The notes below the pieces were generated by a model. It had not been told where the DNA came from, ran no database searches, and saw only the letters and a list, made by a program, of their open reading frames with translations. The translations under genes and the position numbers were made by a program. 64,000 nucleotides of DNA. Origin: Climacium dendroides (Eukaryota > Streptophyta > Bryopsida > Hypnales > Climaciaceae). The DNA lies in the NCBI GenBank assembly GCA_950106755.1, contig OX467082.1:2852001-2916000 (forward strand), written 5' to 3'. This document shows positions 32,950 through 44,861 of this stretch, in pieces. Position 1 is the first letter of the stretch, and the number at the start of each line of letters is the position of its first letter.

Positions 32950-33469
32950 GATCCTAAACACTCTCCTAAATCCTAAACTTAAAACAAAAAAAATGGCAAC
33001 ATATGGCAATGGTGAAGTGAGAGACTGCAATTCACAAGTGACAATGGTGAAGCAAGACTGCAATATAGGTGGCAATGGTAAAGCAACATTATAGAGGTGG
33101 CAACAGTGAAGCCAAATTGTAGTACACACAGCAATGGTGAAGCGAGCACAATCGGCAATACAAATTAGTGGAGAATACAAGAAGAAGATACGGAGCCCAC
33201 CCCAAAAGCATGAAAGTGGAGTTATAGAGTTGCAAGTGGGAGTTGAATGAGTGACGTGGAGGTCTCTAATCACCCCCTCCTCTAGCCTTAAATATGCAAG
33301 GGCCCACTCAATCTGTTTTGGTGCATCAAATTGAGTCGATGACAGTGGGAATGCTCTAAAATAGTTTGCTTTAAAACCACCCATCTCCTTCAAATCACCC
33401 CTATTATTAGCTAAAAATGGAGATGAGATGATTCTTAAATTAATCACTTTAGCAATTGAATGAATCAAG

Positions 33470-36400
33470 AAGAAATTATTTCTCTATTGCAAAAGCCAAT
33501 CATTATCTTTTGATTTCTGCATATCTCTTTACAAGTAGCAAGTGGATGCATTTTAGGAGACCTCTGGTCACAAATAGGTGCCTATGCCCTAAATCTTTGA
33601 AAATTTATAAGTAATTCAAAAATATTTGGAAAAATACAAAAACACTGTATTAGGTTCCACATCTATTTTTCTTACTTTGAAAAATGATCTAGAAATATTT
33701 TTATCTATAAAAACCTATGAATATGGCAAAACATCCCTTAAATGGTCACTTTTAGAGCATACTACCTTGTTGGAAAGCTCTTTGCAAGGAGGGGGCATAA
33801 GCTTTGTTTTATGGCATTTGGATGTACAATGTGAAAGTTATTGAATTTCAAAGTTTTTATGAATTAAAAGATTACTTTTACTTACATTTTTATTGTGGCA
33901 ACAACACAACAACATGTTTGTTTTGTTTTATTTGATACATTGAGATATAGGAAACGGTGAGGTATTTTGGCAGCGTTCTTGGTACTATTAGAAAGCTCTT
34001 TATAAGGAAGTGTGACTAGACTCGATTTCAAGGCATTTGGACCTACAATGTAAAAATTATTGAATTTCAAAGTTTATATGAATTTAAAACTCAATTTAAT
34101 GATATTTTATTTTGAAAAAAACATAACTTTCATATGGCATGTCCAAACGCCACAAAACAAAGCCCTTGCACTCTTTTGTGCATAAAGCTTTTTTTTCATA
34201 CCAAGAATGCAATATTTCACATTATGGTGTAAAAATTATTGAATTAAAAGATTTAATTCATTAAAAGTTTTAATTCATTAAAAGTTTTAATTCATTAAAA
34301 GTTTTAATTCATTAAAAGTTTTAATTCATTAAAAGTTTAGAAAATTATTATTTTTTTAATTTTGGCTATGGCAATGGTATAAGGCTTTCTATTTGTGCCA
34401 ATTTTGTGTCATTTGAACCTATGTTGTGAAAGTTATATATATTTTTAATTAAATTATTATTATTATTATATTGTGACAATGTCATAGAGCACACTAGTTC
34501 CAATTATAATTCAAGTGAGCAACTAATTTGAATTGTACAAGAACTTATAGTCATTCTCAAAATGTTAAAATTGTCATAACTAATTCCAAATTATATTTTT
34601 TCAACAAATTTTTGGACATGTTTAGACATGTTTGAATTTTAATAAAAAAAAATTTGAAAAAAAATTAAATAGAATATTTTAGATTTTTAAAATTTATCTC
34701 AAATTTATTGATGAAAAAGAATTTCTAACATAAGTACATAATCTTCAAGATTCTTTTATTAGTAAGTGGAATGAGAACTCTTTAGGGGAATTTGTGGTAA
34801 AAAATTTATGAATTTTAAAATTTTATCAAGTAGAATATTATTGATTGAAAGATGACCCAAATTAGATTCAAGGACAAAAAGACTCATTTCTAACTTGGAC
34901 CTTTCTTACACTTCACCAAATCTAAAACTAACTACATATCTTAGAAGCTCATAAAGAAGGGTTAAATATATTAATAAATATATTAAAAATTTAAGTGTGG
35001 ATTATTACTCCACTATCCTTTGAAACCATTTCAAAGATAATTTTGTACCTACAACTCTAAAGGAATGGACCATGCTCATTAACATTGACTACAATATTGT
35101 TTTGGCTCTAGAATACTCTTTAGAGCTTGAAATTGCCACAAATTGAACAAGTGTCTTATAGATTGAAAATAGCTTATAAATTGCTCTCATAAATTGAGAA
35201 ATTAGATCATGAAGTGAAATTTAGACACGTTATTGTATAAAGGGGATTCTACCCTTATTGAAGTCAAATTTCAATTAATAAGATTTCAATCAATAAAAAT
35301 CCAAAATTCATGAAATTTGTAATATGTGATTGTAGTCAAGATGCACATTCTTTCTATAAAATGAAATGAGACATTTTGACTCTTCACAAAAAAATTATTT
35401 TTACATAGAAATTTCATTTTTAATAATAATAGGTTTTTAATATAGTCTATTCTAAATAAAATTGCACGTGAGGATAGAATCCCATTTGTACAACATCAAT
35501 GTCCAAATTTTACTTTGTAATTCTAATTTCTCAGTTTATGACAACAATTTATATGGTAGCCAACTACTTTAGGGAGTTATTATAATGACAAATTGGTAGA
35601 AGATTGTTAGTAGATTTAAAGCAGTTTTTGGAGCCTTCTAGCTATAATTAAAATTTATTGTTTCTAATTTTTTTACTACTACTTCTCTTTGTTTGATATG
35701 CCTAATAATTTCAAATATGTTTTGTTTCTCTTTCACAATTTTCCAAATATGTTGTTTGTTTGAAATTTGGTGAAGAATTGAATATATAATGAAGGGTCTC
35801 GATGAGAAATTGATCTTTGTCTTTGACTATATTTATATATATTTTTCATTATATACTCAATAGATATTCAAAAATTTGTGAAAATTTTAAAATTATAAGA
35901 AATATTTATATTTTTTTTCATGATTTTTAGAGATTTTTTAGGAATGAATAATAATAAAATATAAGTATTGAAGGTCATATTTGAATGAATAATAATTCAT
36001 TCAATAAAATTTTAGAATCCACACAACTTTTACTTTAAAAAATTTCCAAAAAATAACTCTAGTTACCAAAGAATTTTGAAGATTTTGTATTTGTGTTAAC
36101 CTCTTAACTCCTAAATACAAAAGTTGTGTTTTTTGGCATTATAGCAATTTTGGGCAGCTCATTATGAATGGAGTTTTTATTTTTTTTCTTTGAAGTTTTC
36201 ACAAAACATGTGCCCAAAGAGTAGCTTCAAGGTCCAATAATTTTCATACCTTTTGACTACACAATTAAAAAGTTATTGCATGATATGTCATTTTCAACAC
36301 TCGGTGGGTAGCTTAGGCAGACCAAAAAACTTCTTTAAAATTTACTTTTTTCAAAAATTTCTTTTTGATGAAAATGTGTTTTTTTAGATTTGGGATACAT

Positions 36401-36749
36401 TTGCATTTATCTGTTGTTCAAAATTTGAAAGCTTTGTCTTTTAGGAGTTAAAAGTTTATTTTCACCAATAAATTTGATTTAAATTTTAAAAATGTTAAAT
36501 ATTGTGTTTAAAATTTTTGAAAAATCATTTTAAGCTAGTGTGTTTCTTGTACCTCAACACACCGAATATTTGTTGAAAAATCTAATTTCTATATTAGTTA
36601 TGGCAATTTTTAAGGTTTACAAAAACTAATAAGAACCATTATATATATCATAATACCCAATTTTATCCAACTTATATATTGCAAAAGCAAAAGAAGAGTA
36701 AATTTGGCCCTAAATTTATTGGTAGAGTGAATGAAAAGTATATTAGAAG
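33470..36749. other. long AT-rich non-coding stretch
   Basis: No gene. It contains about three diverged copies of a segment like GGCATTTGGACCTACAATGT followed by AAATTATTGAATTTCAAAGT (about 33,815, 34,030 and 34,410), i.e. an old tandem repeat of roughly 200-380 bp, plus the 17-bp repeat listed next. Confidence 0.5.
34255..34339. repeat. 17-bp tandem repeat, five copies
   Basis: Unit AATTCATTAAAAGTTTT at 34,255, 34,272, 34,289, 34,306 and 34,323; only the last base of the last copy differs. Confidence 0.9.
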
Positions 36750-37179
36750 CTCGGGGGGTGTAGTCATCGGGCGGATTAGCAAACTATGAGCGAAAAAATG
36801 ATAGGGTATTTTTTATTCATTTGGGCTAAAAATTATAAAAGAGTTTAGAGTACTATAGGGTATAGAATATGGCATTGGATGTCTTTAAAGTACTATAGGG
36901 TATGGAATAATAGGCCCCATTAGAAAATGCAGTAGTACTAAAATAGCCCCCTTTATATTAAATTCTTTGGCCAAATGTCTGAAATTGCTTATTGTACTAT
37001 AGGAAATATACATCTTAGTTCATGTAAGACTCTCGGATTCCTACAGTGACTTAACTACTCTTACAACTAAGTGTTATACATTGTACATGGATACATAATT
37101 TAGGGTCTGACTACTATAAGTTAATACGGAGTATGATTTAATATTACAGAATACAAGATTGTGCAGATCTCGTTTAGGG

Positions 37180-38059
37180 TACTCAGTGATGGTTTACTGC
37201 GCTTAGGGGTCAGTTCAATCTGGCTCAGTGATGGGGTTTTCGGCTTAGGGGTCAGGGCAATCTGGCTCAACTCGGCTTAGGGGTCAGTTCACTTGAAGCC
37301 GACCGTTGCGTCTGAGTTTGCAAGGAAGAGGTTTAGGGTTTGTTCAATTGGTCGGGACTGGGTGCAATCTCCCGACATGTGCAAGAATCCGGCCGTGGCG
37401 TGTGCAAGGACCTGAGTTTGCTGTCGACGAGGTGGAGGGTTTGTGCAATCAATTTGCTTTGGACGAGGTGGAGGGTTTGTGCAAAGACCTCAGTTTGCTG
37501 GATACGGGGTTTACGGTTTGTGCGCCCGTTCAGTTTCGGGTGTCCTACAGCAGCCCTCGTTACGGTTTGGGGCGGATCTGTGTTGTGCGTGTAGGGTTTA
37601 CGGTTTGTGCAATCAATTTTGTTGTTTGGCTACGGGTTTGTGCAATCAATTTTGTTGTTTGGCTACGGTTGGTTCGTTGGGAGCATCCCCAAGCAGCCCT
37701 CGTTACGTTTTGTTGCAAATCCGTCACGGTTTGGTGCAGATCTGTGTTTTGGTTTTAGGCTTTACGACTTCAGGGTTTGGAGAATTGTTTTTTCTGTGTC
37801 TTTTTCTTGCGTGACAGCGTCACATGGTACCTGGGGTCGCTGCGATCATCTTGGCACCTGTTGCTTTGAGGTATTGCTAGTCTCTGAATTGGGCAACGTA
37901 GGGTTTTGTATTGCGGTTGTTTTGTGGTCTTCAGGCTCTTGTTAATTTGTGGTTTACCTTTTAGGGTTTAGGGTGCGTTGCTCTTGCGTTCTGGATCCAG
38001 ATGTGCTGCGTGGTGTAATGACAGATTCGATTTGTTGAACGCAGGGTTTAGGGGCGTGG
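37180..38059 (+). promoter_or_regulatory. leader of the transposase gene with GGTTTAGGG and CTTAGGGGTCAG repeats
   Basis: GCTTAGGGGTCAG(T/G)(T/G)CA recurs at about 37,200, 37,240 and 37,275. TTTGTGCAATCAATTTG is repeated several times at 37,440-37,665. GTTTAGGGT-type telo-box words occur at 37,331, 37,965 and 38,045. Open plus-strand frames at 37,306-37,945 arise from these repeats and show no conserved motif. Confidence 0.45.
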
Positions 38060-41000
38060 ATGATGGCGCTCAATTACAAGATCAGATTGTACTCTGTGGA
38101 GGATGATGTGGGGCGGCCGGAGCTACTCAGTCCGTTTTTTTGCAACTCCAGCGATACTTATGCGGATTTGCGCATGCGCTTGGAGAACGGAGAATGCGTG
38201 GAGTGGCCTTTCCTTTTTTGGGACTTAGATGATGCATGCCGAATACCAAAGCGGTTCGAGGCCATGAACCCGGTTAAAGAACGCGTTTATGTAATTCCGT
38301 CGGTGGAGGGTGACGCCGGACGTCGCAAGCGGTGTCGTGTTGGGGACCAGGCCGACACGAGGAGCAGCGACTTGGCAGCGGAGCAGCCAGGGCAACTTAC
38401 GGGTTTGGGAGGTGTCCAACCGTGTGGCACGGATGTCTTGCACGCCGGTGCTGCACGGACGTTGGAGGAGGCAAGAGCTGCCGGTTTAGGGCATCCCACT
38501 GAAGTTCCAGAATTTCTTGAAGACGACGAGGCTGAGCCACAGTCGACACTATCACCTACTGATGTGCTCAAGGAGACCCTGCTACAATCCACGCTGTTAG
38601 CCACTGATGTGCTTGAGAATTACAAACAAGGTGCAGAAAAGCTGAGAAGGGAGCTAGAGTCACTTGATTTTGCAGATCACAAGTGGGACCTAAAAACTTA
38701 CGATCACTGTGGCTTGGCTGTTGTGAAGATATATTGCGGGGAGTGTAAGAGAGAAATTGGGGGTACGGGCCGTGATCACTCCCGGATTGCAGTGCAAAAC
38801 CTATTTGCAAATTTCAAGAAGAGTCATTTACATTCAGCTCTCCACATCAAGCAATGGTGCAGGAAGAGGGGTTTAGTGTACAGCGACCACCCAAAGGAGG
38901 GCAAGTCCAGCAAACCCATCATTTTGACACCAGCAGATCACTGGCGACTTGTGGAGGAAGGCATTAGCATTCTTCAAAGTATGAATGTCTTGATCTCCTC
39001 AAATGATCCTCCGTTTGTAATAGTTGGAGATGTGGGTGTTCCCTAGTTGAAGTCCTTTTGGTTCAAGGTGCGCTGCAAGCTCGATGGAGAACTACTACTC
39101 CTGTGCCCGCAGAAGGGGAACCTTAGACAGAACTTAGAGAATCACGTCCATGGCTTGGTTCATACGAAGTGCTATGAAGACTTGGCTGCGGCAAGCAGTT
39201 TGTCGAAGAGTTCATGTGCAGTCAGCTCCGGAAAACGGGGGAGACCCACCGCAAGGTCGAGGTCGACCACCGGCAATCAACGCGACCTCCATTTTTGGTT
39301 CAATAGTTCAGGCAGTGTAGGTTCCGAAGTAGCAGGAGAATCCCCGTTAGGTATGCACTCCGACTCTATTTTGTCGTTGCTGTGTTGGGGATTTAGGAAG
39401 AAAATCGTTGAGTACGCTGGGAAGTCCTATAGAGTCGAGTCGTTGCAGAATGATTCAAAGATTGGATCGGTGTGGATGGCGGAGCCAAGCACAACTACCG
39501 ATTTTGTATTTCGAGGTCAACTTGTTCTTATAAGAGGGTGCTTCCGGCATGTACAGTGTAAACGGTTGTGTGCCACGAGAGAACCCTTTACGAATTTCAT
39601 TTGTTCCAATTGCATGGAAATTGAGCAAGCCAATGATTTCAGACTTAGGGTACAAAGGGAAGGTCGTGCTCTTGTCAAGCGTGGTCGCAGGGATATACAG
39701 CAAGGAAGAAGGATAGGCTATCTACAGATCACTGAACTGGCCTCACAGTCAAGGACGTTAGGTAGGAAATACCGTGATGAAAAGGCTAGGCACTGGCTCA
39801 TGAAGTCTAGGGTCGCGCAATTGAAAGTAAGTCAGCGTGGTTTGAAACTTAGTGCTGTAGAAAATTTTAATAGAAAAGATGTTCTCTCTTTTTGTAACAA
39901 CATACTGGCGGCTCACAGAACCAACGCCTTCGGGGGAAAGCCAAGCTTTGTGGGACTTCCTCAGGGACGTTGCCACAAACTTAAATCATGTGAGGCAGGG
40001 TCACAGATTCTCTAAAAATTCAAAGTCATTTGCTCAAGCTATGAGGATATATGGTGGTAGGCGAATGTGTGATTTGTTTACCTTGAATTTTGGTGGGTCG
40101 TCCTATGATTGTACTAAACGGGAAAATAAGAAAGGGGTTCAATTCATTGTTGGGGAGCATTCTGCGTTGTTTGCTGTTGTGGCTGACATTTACAGGGAGG
40201 CCAAAGCGAATCATGGAGTAGAAGGACCTGTTCCTGTCATCTTGGCGGAGGACGAGACAAAAGTCAAGGCTCGTATATCTTGGGACGCTCGGTCTGATGG
40301 ATTGGTGGGCTTTTGTGGAGTGAAGGAGAATCATCGATGCATATCCACCTTCAGACCTCACGTAGGGAATGGTGAGAGTGGGTATGCAGCCATAGTAGAT
40401 TCTTTCTGTCAGAATGACAAGGGGAGTTTTGCTCGTGTCATCATGGTGAATCCTTTGCATGCTTTGTTGCCACGACTTGTACTTGTTGTGTCTAGCACTT
40501 GCAACCATTTCAATTCTGACTGGGTCCGTAATCAGTGGAATACTATTGACACGCTCTGGCAAGACAGCTGTGGGCCTATTCTCGGACCGATTGTGGGGCA
40601 TTCTTCCGATGGGGATTCTAAGAGGAGGGAGCTCATGGTCCATGACTACTGTAGCAAGGCGGGGTTCAGGTATGAAATCCCGTGGGAAGGCTGGTCCTTA
40701 TCTTGTGAATGGCTTGGCAAGAATAAAGTGAGAGGCTTGCATGATCAGGATTTTATTCACAACGGAAAGAAATTAATCAACCCCCTTGACAGCACTGTAA
40801 AGAACCTGCAGCTAGGAGCTGATGTCTGTTACTTAGATCACCTTGGTCAGGTTTATCAGAGGTTTGGTATTGATCAGCATGGTCTCAGAAAGGAAGATGT
40901 GGAGCGCACAGATAGACAGAATTGGGCAAGTGCACAACGAATTTGTGCGAAGAAGGCCAAAACTTGTTTGCAGGAACTGCGAACTACAAGGGACGCACAT

Positions 41001-41528
41001 CAGGAGAGAACTTTGGGGACCGAGCTGTATCTGTCTATTTGTGCTGACTATATTGACATCTTCCTTTCCATGTCCTTGACTTTGAGGGAGAGAGTGGTGC
41101 TTGCTGGCAAAGTGTCATTCTTTTTCAGGATTTGGAAGTTGTAGTTTAGTCATGGTGACCACGGTGTAGGAGGAAATACAAAGAATCTAACGTTGCAAGA
41201 ATGCTTCGTAAGCAACCAGTGCTACCTTGACGTGCAGCTCTCGTGCCATTTCGTGGTCTTACTCATAAGGTATTTTTGTGATGCATTTTCTCACTTGCCA
41301 GTTCCACTGCACCTCACAGGATCTGATTCATGTGAAATTTTTTTTAGCAAGGTGGGGGGAATGCAAGGTATGGAGAGAGCGTACGATTTCTAGGAGCTTG
41401 TGGGTTGTGCTAACACGGTGAACCACCTGGCTGCGATTGAGTACGGATCTAATGGACTGCAATTTGGTAGAGCACATAACAAGCAGAAAAACATGCTTGA
41501 TGTGTGTCCTAATACAACTCCCACATAA
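38060..41528 (+). pseudogene. BED-like zinc-finger plus DDE-type transposase of the 36.75-kb transposon
   Basis: From ATG 38,060 (MMALNYKIRLY) a small N-terminal domain ends near EWPFLFWDLDDACRIP and VYVIPSV. A linker follows, then a zinc-finger-like YCGECKREIG...SHLHSALHIKQW (CxxC, HxxxxH), like BED fingers. After a TAG (39,044-39,046, same frame) come basic GKRGRPTARSRS and an RNase H-like core: VPVILAEDETKVKARISWD with GLVGFCG, then GPIVGHSSDGDSKRREL, and after a TAG (41,142-41,144) LHLTGSDSCEIFFSKVGG. The order of acidic motifs resembles P/THAP9 transposases (DE.., DG.., D..E.FF). A +1 frameshift lies near 39,945, and a third TAG (41,391-41,393) precedes the natural end TAA 41,526-41,528. 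Original length would be about 1,150 residues. Confidence 0.65.
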
Positions 41529-41944
41529 GACTGAATCTTGTGAGATATCAAGTAAAGGGTGACACCAAAGTTTTTTTTGGAGTAAAAGCTTTCTTCTGTC
41601 AAATTTCGTTGTAACTTAAATTGTCGTTGGCCTGAAATTTTCTCAACATTTTTTGGGTCCATGCTGCATTATATATGTCGAGAACATTCCCTAAACCAAA
41701 CCACCCCATTCAATTTTGGACCAAAATTATAGTAGAATAATTTTTCAATCTAATTTACCATATCATTTATTCATAGAAAATTGGAATTGTAAGTAATGCA
41801 AGCCCCTTCTCTATTAACCCAAATTAGAAAATTACATAATTGTAGCATGTGAAAAAAAAAAAAAAAAAAAAGTAATAGCCCCCTATAAAATAGTGGTTGG
41901 TCGCTCATATATCCTTATTTTTTTAAGGCACAGCACCCCCCGAG

Positions 41945-42974
41945 ATTAGAAGTAAGATAGACTATAAAGGAGGCATATCTAAAATTACCCTTTCTCAATT
42001 GGTCTCCTATCTACATTTGTTCAAGACTTCAAAATTAACAAGCTATACATTTGATTTTGGTTTTGCTTATGTAATTGTAGTTTTTATAATCCAATAACTT
42101 AGGATGGACCAAAGGAAGGGAAGATCCCTTCTAGGATAATTACTTTACTAATAAAAATAATTGAAAAAAATTACATACTTGAGAGTTATGGAATAACTTT
42201 TGAGGACGGGAGAAAGGAGTAGACTAAAGGGAGAGAGTCACAACAAATCAAATATAATAATTCATGTTTTGTTCTTGTTCCTTTTTCTTTAGTCCCTATG
42301 AGTGAATCCTAAGCACTTTAGGGTACTTCTAACCAAGATACATGTTGTACAAGCAATAGTAATCTTATATTGCAATAAATAAATAAATATCCATTAGTTA
42401 AACATACTAACTAAATTTAGCTACAATATAAGTGGAATAGATAAGATGATTTATCTTCATTATTTAGATTTGGTTCTATATTTGGAAACCTTTAATAATA
42501 CTTAGAGTACTAAATATGACTCCATCATTGCATTTCAAATGTGACCTTTACTATTTGGAATTTTTTTGGCTTATCAATTAGCCTTGCATATGATAGAAGT
42601 CAATGCTAAAATTTTAAGTAGGCTCTTCAAAACTAACATTTAACAAATCAAGGTCAAGATCCCTTGTGACCTCTGAATGAACCCAAATTCTAAAATTTAA
42701 TATTTGGCAATGCATGGTTAGAATGAGGGGGGCATCAAAGGTCAATAATAACCCAATTACAAAACATTGGCAATTGGGTCATTTTTTTCCAAAACATTGG
42801 CAACATGGCACTTTTTGCCAAAAACAAACATTGGTTGTTAGCTTGGTTGATTACCAACTTCTTTTAGAGCATGTCTGTGTTGATTCATAATAATATTAAG
42901 ATATGTACCTACCCTTGGTTGCTTCTTCCAAGCCCTCAAAACTATAGTTGTCATATCCAATTTCAAGAGCAATA
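41945..42974. other. AT-rich non-coding stretch
   Basis: No gene. CAAAACATTGGCAA is duplicated near 42,762 and 42,791. Nothing else supported. Confidence 0.4.
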
Positions 42975-43945
42975 ATAACATAATATTCATTAAAATGAGA
43001 GTTTTCCAGTAAAATGGGAGTTGAGGAAGAGACTTTCAACCATGAATTTAATATACTTGTAGACCAATGAATACCAGAAAAGCATTGCAATGACACAAAA
43101 AGTGCATACGAAAGGTACAAATTCCAAAATCGAAGGTCAAAATTGTGACTTCTTCATAATTTATAGGAAGTCATCAAATATACATGTATTGGATGTATGC
43201 ACTATAAACATAGTGTAATCCATGTACTAAACTACTACTTCCATCGTGGACTACACTTGTATAAGATACATATGATGTAAAAAGTAGGGTTTAGGAAGCA
43301 CTACGACTGAGCACTAGGACTTCTGTGAAATTGACAATTGTGTCCACAAAATGAAGGCTTCGTGACCAGAAGGCTATGAGCCTGCCTTTATCAATAGCAG
43401 AGATAAACGTAGGGATTGTCAAAGCCTGGATATTGGAGAGTCGAATACCAACTGTTACCCGACCTAATATTCTCAGACATTGCACCGGAGAAAGTGCAAT
43501 GCAAAAGATTATTTGGTGAGGGAACAATTATTATTCAACTCTACAACATCCGGGCTACGACAACGTACTGTCCATAATGACTATGAGGTCCGGGATTGTC
43601 AAAGCTCGGAAATTGTAGAATCGAATAACAACGGTCCCTTCACTAAATATTCTCAGACACTGCACCGGAGAAAGTGCAATGCAAAAGATTATTTAGTAAA
43701 GGGGCCGCTGCGATTCCAATCTACAACTTCCGAGCTCCGACAACGTACTGTCCATAGTGACTATGAGGTCCAGGATTGTCAAAGCTCGGAAATTATAGAA
43801 TCCAATACCAGTTGTTCCCCCAAGAGATATCCTCAAACATTGCACTGGAGAAAGTGCAATGCAAAAGATTATTTACTGAGGGAACAGCTGTTATTCGACT
43901 CTACAACTTCCGAGCTCTGACAACGTACTGTCCAAAAGAACAGAT
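42975..43945. repeat. second copy of the shared block, with three 180-bp foldback monomers
   Basis: Matches 8,406-9,060 closely (shared start AACATAATATTCATTAAAAT). Units beginning GATTGTC at 43,414, 43,594 and 43,774 are exactly 180 bp apart. Each has complementary outer arms (TTGTCAAAGCTCGGAAATTG / CAACTTCCGAGCTCCGACAA), a central TTGCACCGGAGAAAGTGCAA and a unit junction GTACTGTCCATAATGACTAT. It lies immediately 3' of locus B, as its partner lies 3' of locus A. Confidence 0.8.
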
Positions 43946-44047
43946 CATAATGGCATATGATCGCATTGTACTTTGCATTATGGAGGCTTAACCATGATGC
44001 TAATTCAACATACTATAAATGTGATACCATGACTCTAACTCTGCATA

Positions 44048-44377
44048 CTATGACTGCGTCCTACTCTTCAGTATCTCTATTGCCTTTAATATTTTTGGCC
44101 CTCGACTATATCCATTACTAGCAGCGGATCTTTGGCGGGCACTCTCTCGCCGTTGTATCTTCAAGGACCTCCGCTCCCAGGCATCCCACGATCCACTGCT
44201 ATAATGAAGAGGAGGCAATTCAACATGTATTTTACATTGTCGTTTCACAATATCCAAAGAAGATAGTCGAGGTAGAGTGCCTTTAGCTACTATAGGCCGC
44301 TTCACCAGTTCTATAGTCTTTATGCCCTCAGAAGTGTTGCCCAACATGGCAACAGAAGAAGGCATTGAATCCTGCAC
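44048..44377 (-). CDS. locus B tail exon (GYSRGPKILKA)
   Basis: Exon from acceptor TTTTGCAG (before 44,377) to the TAG near 44,048, open throughout. Begins VQDSMPSSVAMLGNTSEG and ends with basic RRSLKIQRRESARQRSAASN, then GYSRGPKILKAIEILKS. Both tails of locus A carry the same end. The basic, serine-rich composition suggests a disordered nuclear or nucleic-acid-contacting tail, but this is inference. Confidence 0.5.
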   Translation of the reverse strand: MQDSMPSSVAMLGNTSEGIKTIELVKRPIVAKGTLPRLSSLDIVKRQCKIHVELPPLHYSSGSWDAWERRSLKIQRRESARQRSAASNGYSRGPKILKAIEILKSRTQS

Positions 44378-44472
44378 CTGCAAAAATCAGTAAAATCAGA
44401 CATTTGTAACCTACATAGTCTACAATGCAAAACTTTAAGACAACAGACCGCATTTAGTTGTTGATTACACAC

Positions 44473-44736
44473 CTCGACAACGGCCATGACAACCACTTCA
44501 TCATCGTAGAGCTTTCTTTGCGTTTCTAGATTCACTCCAAACTGATCCCGTGGAGTTGTCGAATGGGACTTCAAAGGAGATGGAGAGTGCATTAATGCAG
44601 GGCGCTTTCCTCCATTGGGAGGACTATCAACAACGCCATCATCTATGTCCATCATAGAGAAATCCATTGTAGACTGTGCAGTAGCCGTCGAGTACATGAC
44701 ATGCCGAATTACAGGTGCCATAGCATTCCTAACCTC
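44473..44736 (-). CDS. locus B DDGVVDS exon
   Basis: Bounded by acceptor TGTGCCCAG and donor GTGTGT. Contains DIDDGVVDSPPNGGKRP and MHSPSPLKSHSTTPRDQ, aligned to the locus-A segment HVDDGVVDSLPNNG and SCSPSPL. Likely disordered linker with SP sites; open. Confidence 0.5.
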
Positions 44737-44861
44737 CTGGGCACAACACAAAGATATTCACTGCAAATGAATGAAGTATTGTATTTGCTTCACCAATAAT
44801 CACACTTCAGGCGTACTCTTCCAATACAACAAAGGCGACCACAAAATCCATGAGATTCTAC

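Larger units (their letters stand above)
36750..41944 (+). mobile_element. complete 5.2-kb DNA transposon, 11-bp TIRs, 8-bp target duplication
   Basis: Left terminus CTCGGGGGGTG (36,750-36,760) and right terminus CACCCCCCGAG (41,934-41,944) are exact complements. They are flanked by the identical octamer ATTAGAAG (36,742-36,749 and 41,945-41,952). Further in, both ends carry ATGAGCGA and CTATAGGG-type words in inverted orientation. The interior holds one long transposase-type gene (38,060-41,528, +). An 8-bp duplication is shared by the hAT and P superfamilies. The transposase motifs look closer to P/THAP9 (see gene entry), but the C-rich TIR does not match either consensus that I know. Stops in the gene mean this copy is not autonomous now. 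Confidence 0.85.

Noticed and set aside
33001..33468. Upstream extension of the Harbinger minus frame as transposase
   Set aside because: Sequence 5' of METWWARL is low-complexity and membrane-like by chance, unlike PIF N-termini.
37306..37945. Overlapping plus-strand frames of 84-150 codons
   Set aside because: They come from GTTTAGGG and TTTGTGCAATCAATTTG repeats in the leader of the transposon gene, in several frames at once, with no conserved motif.
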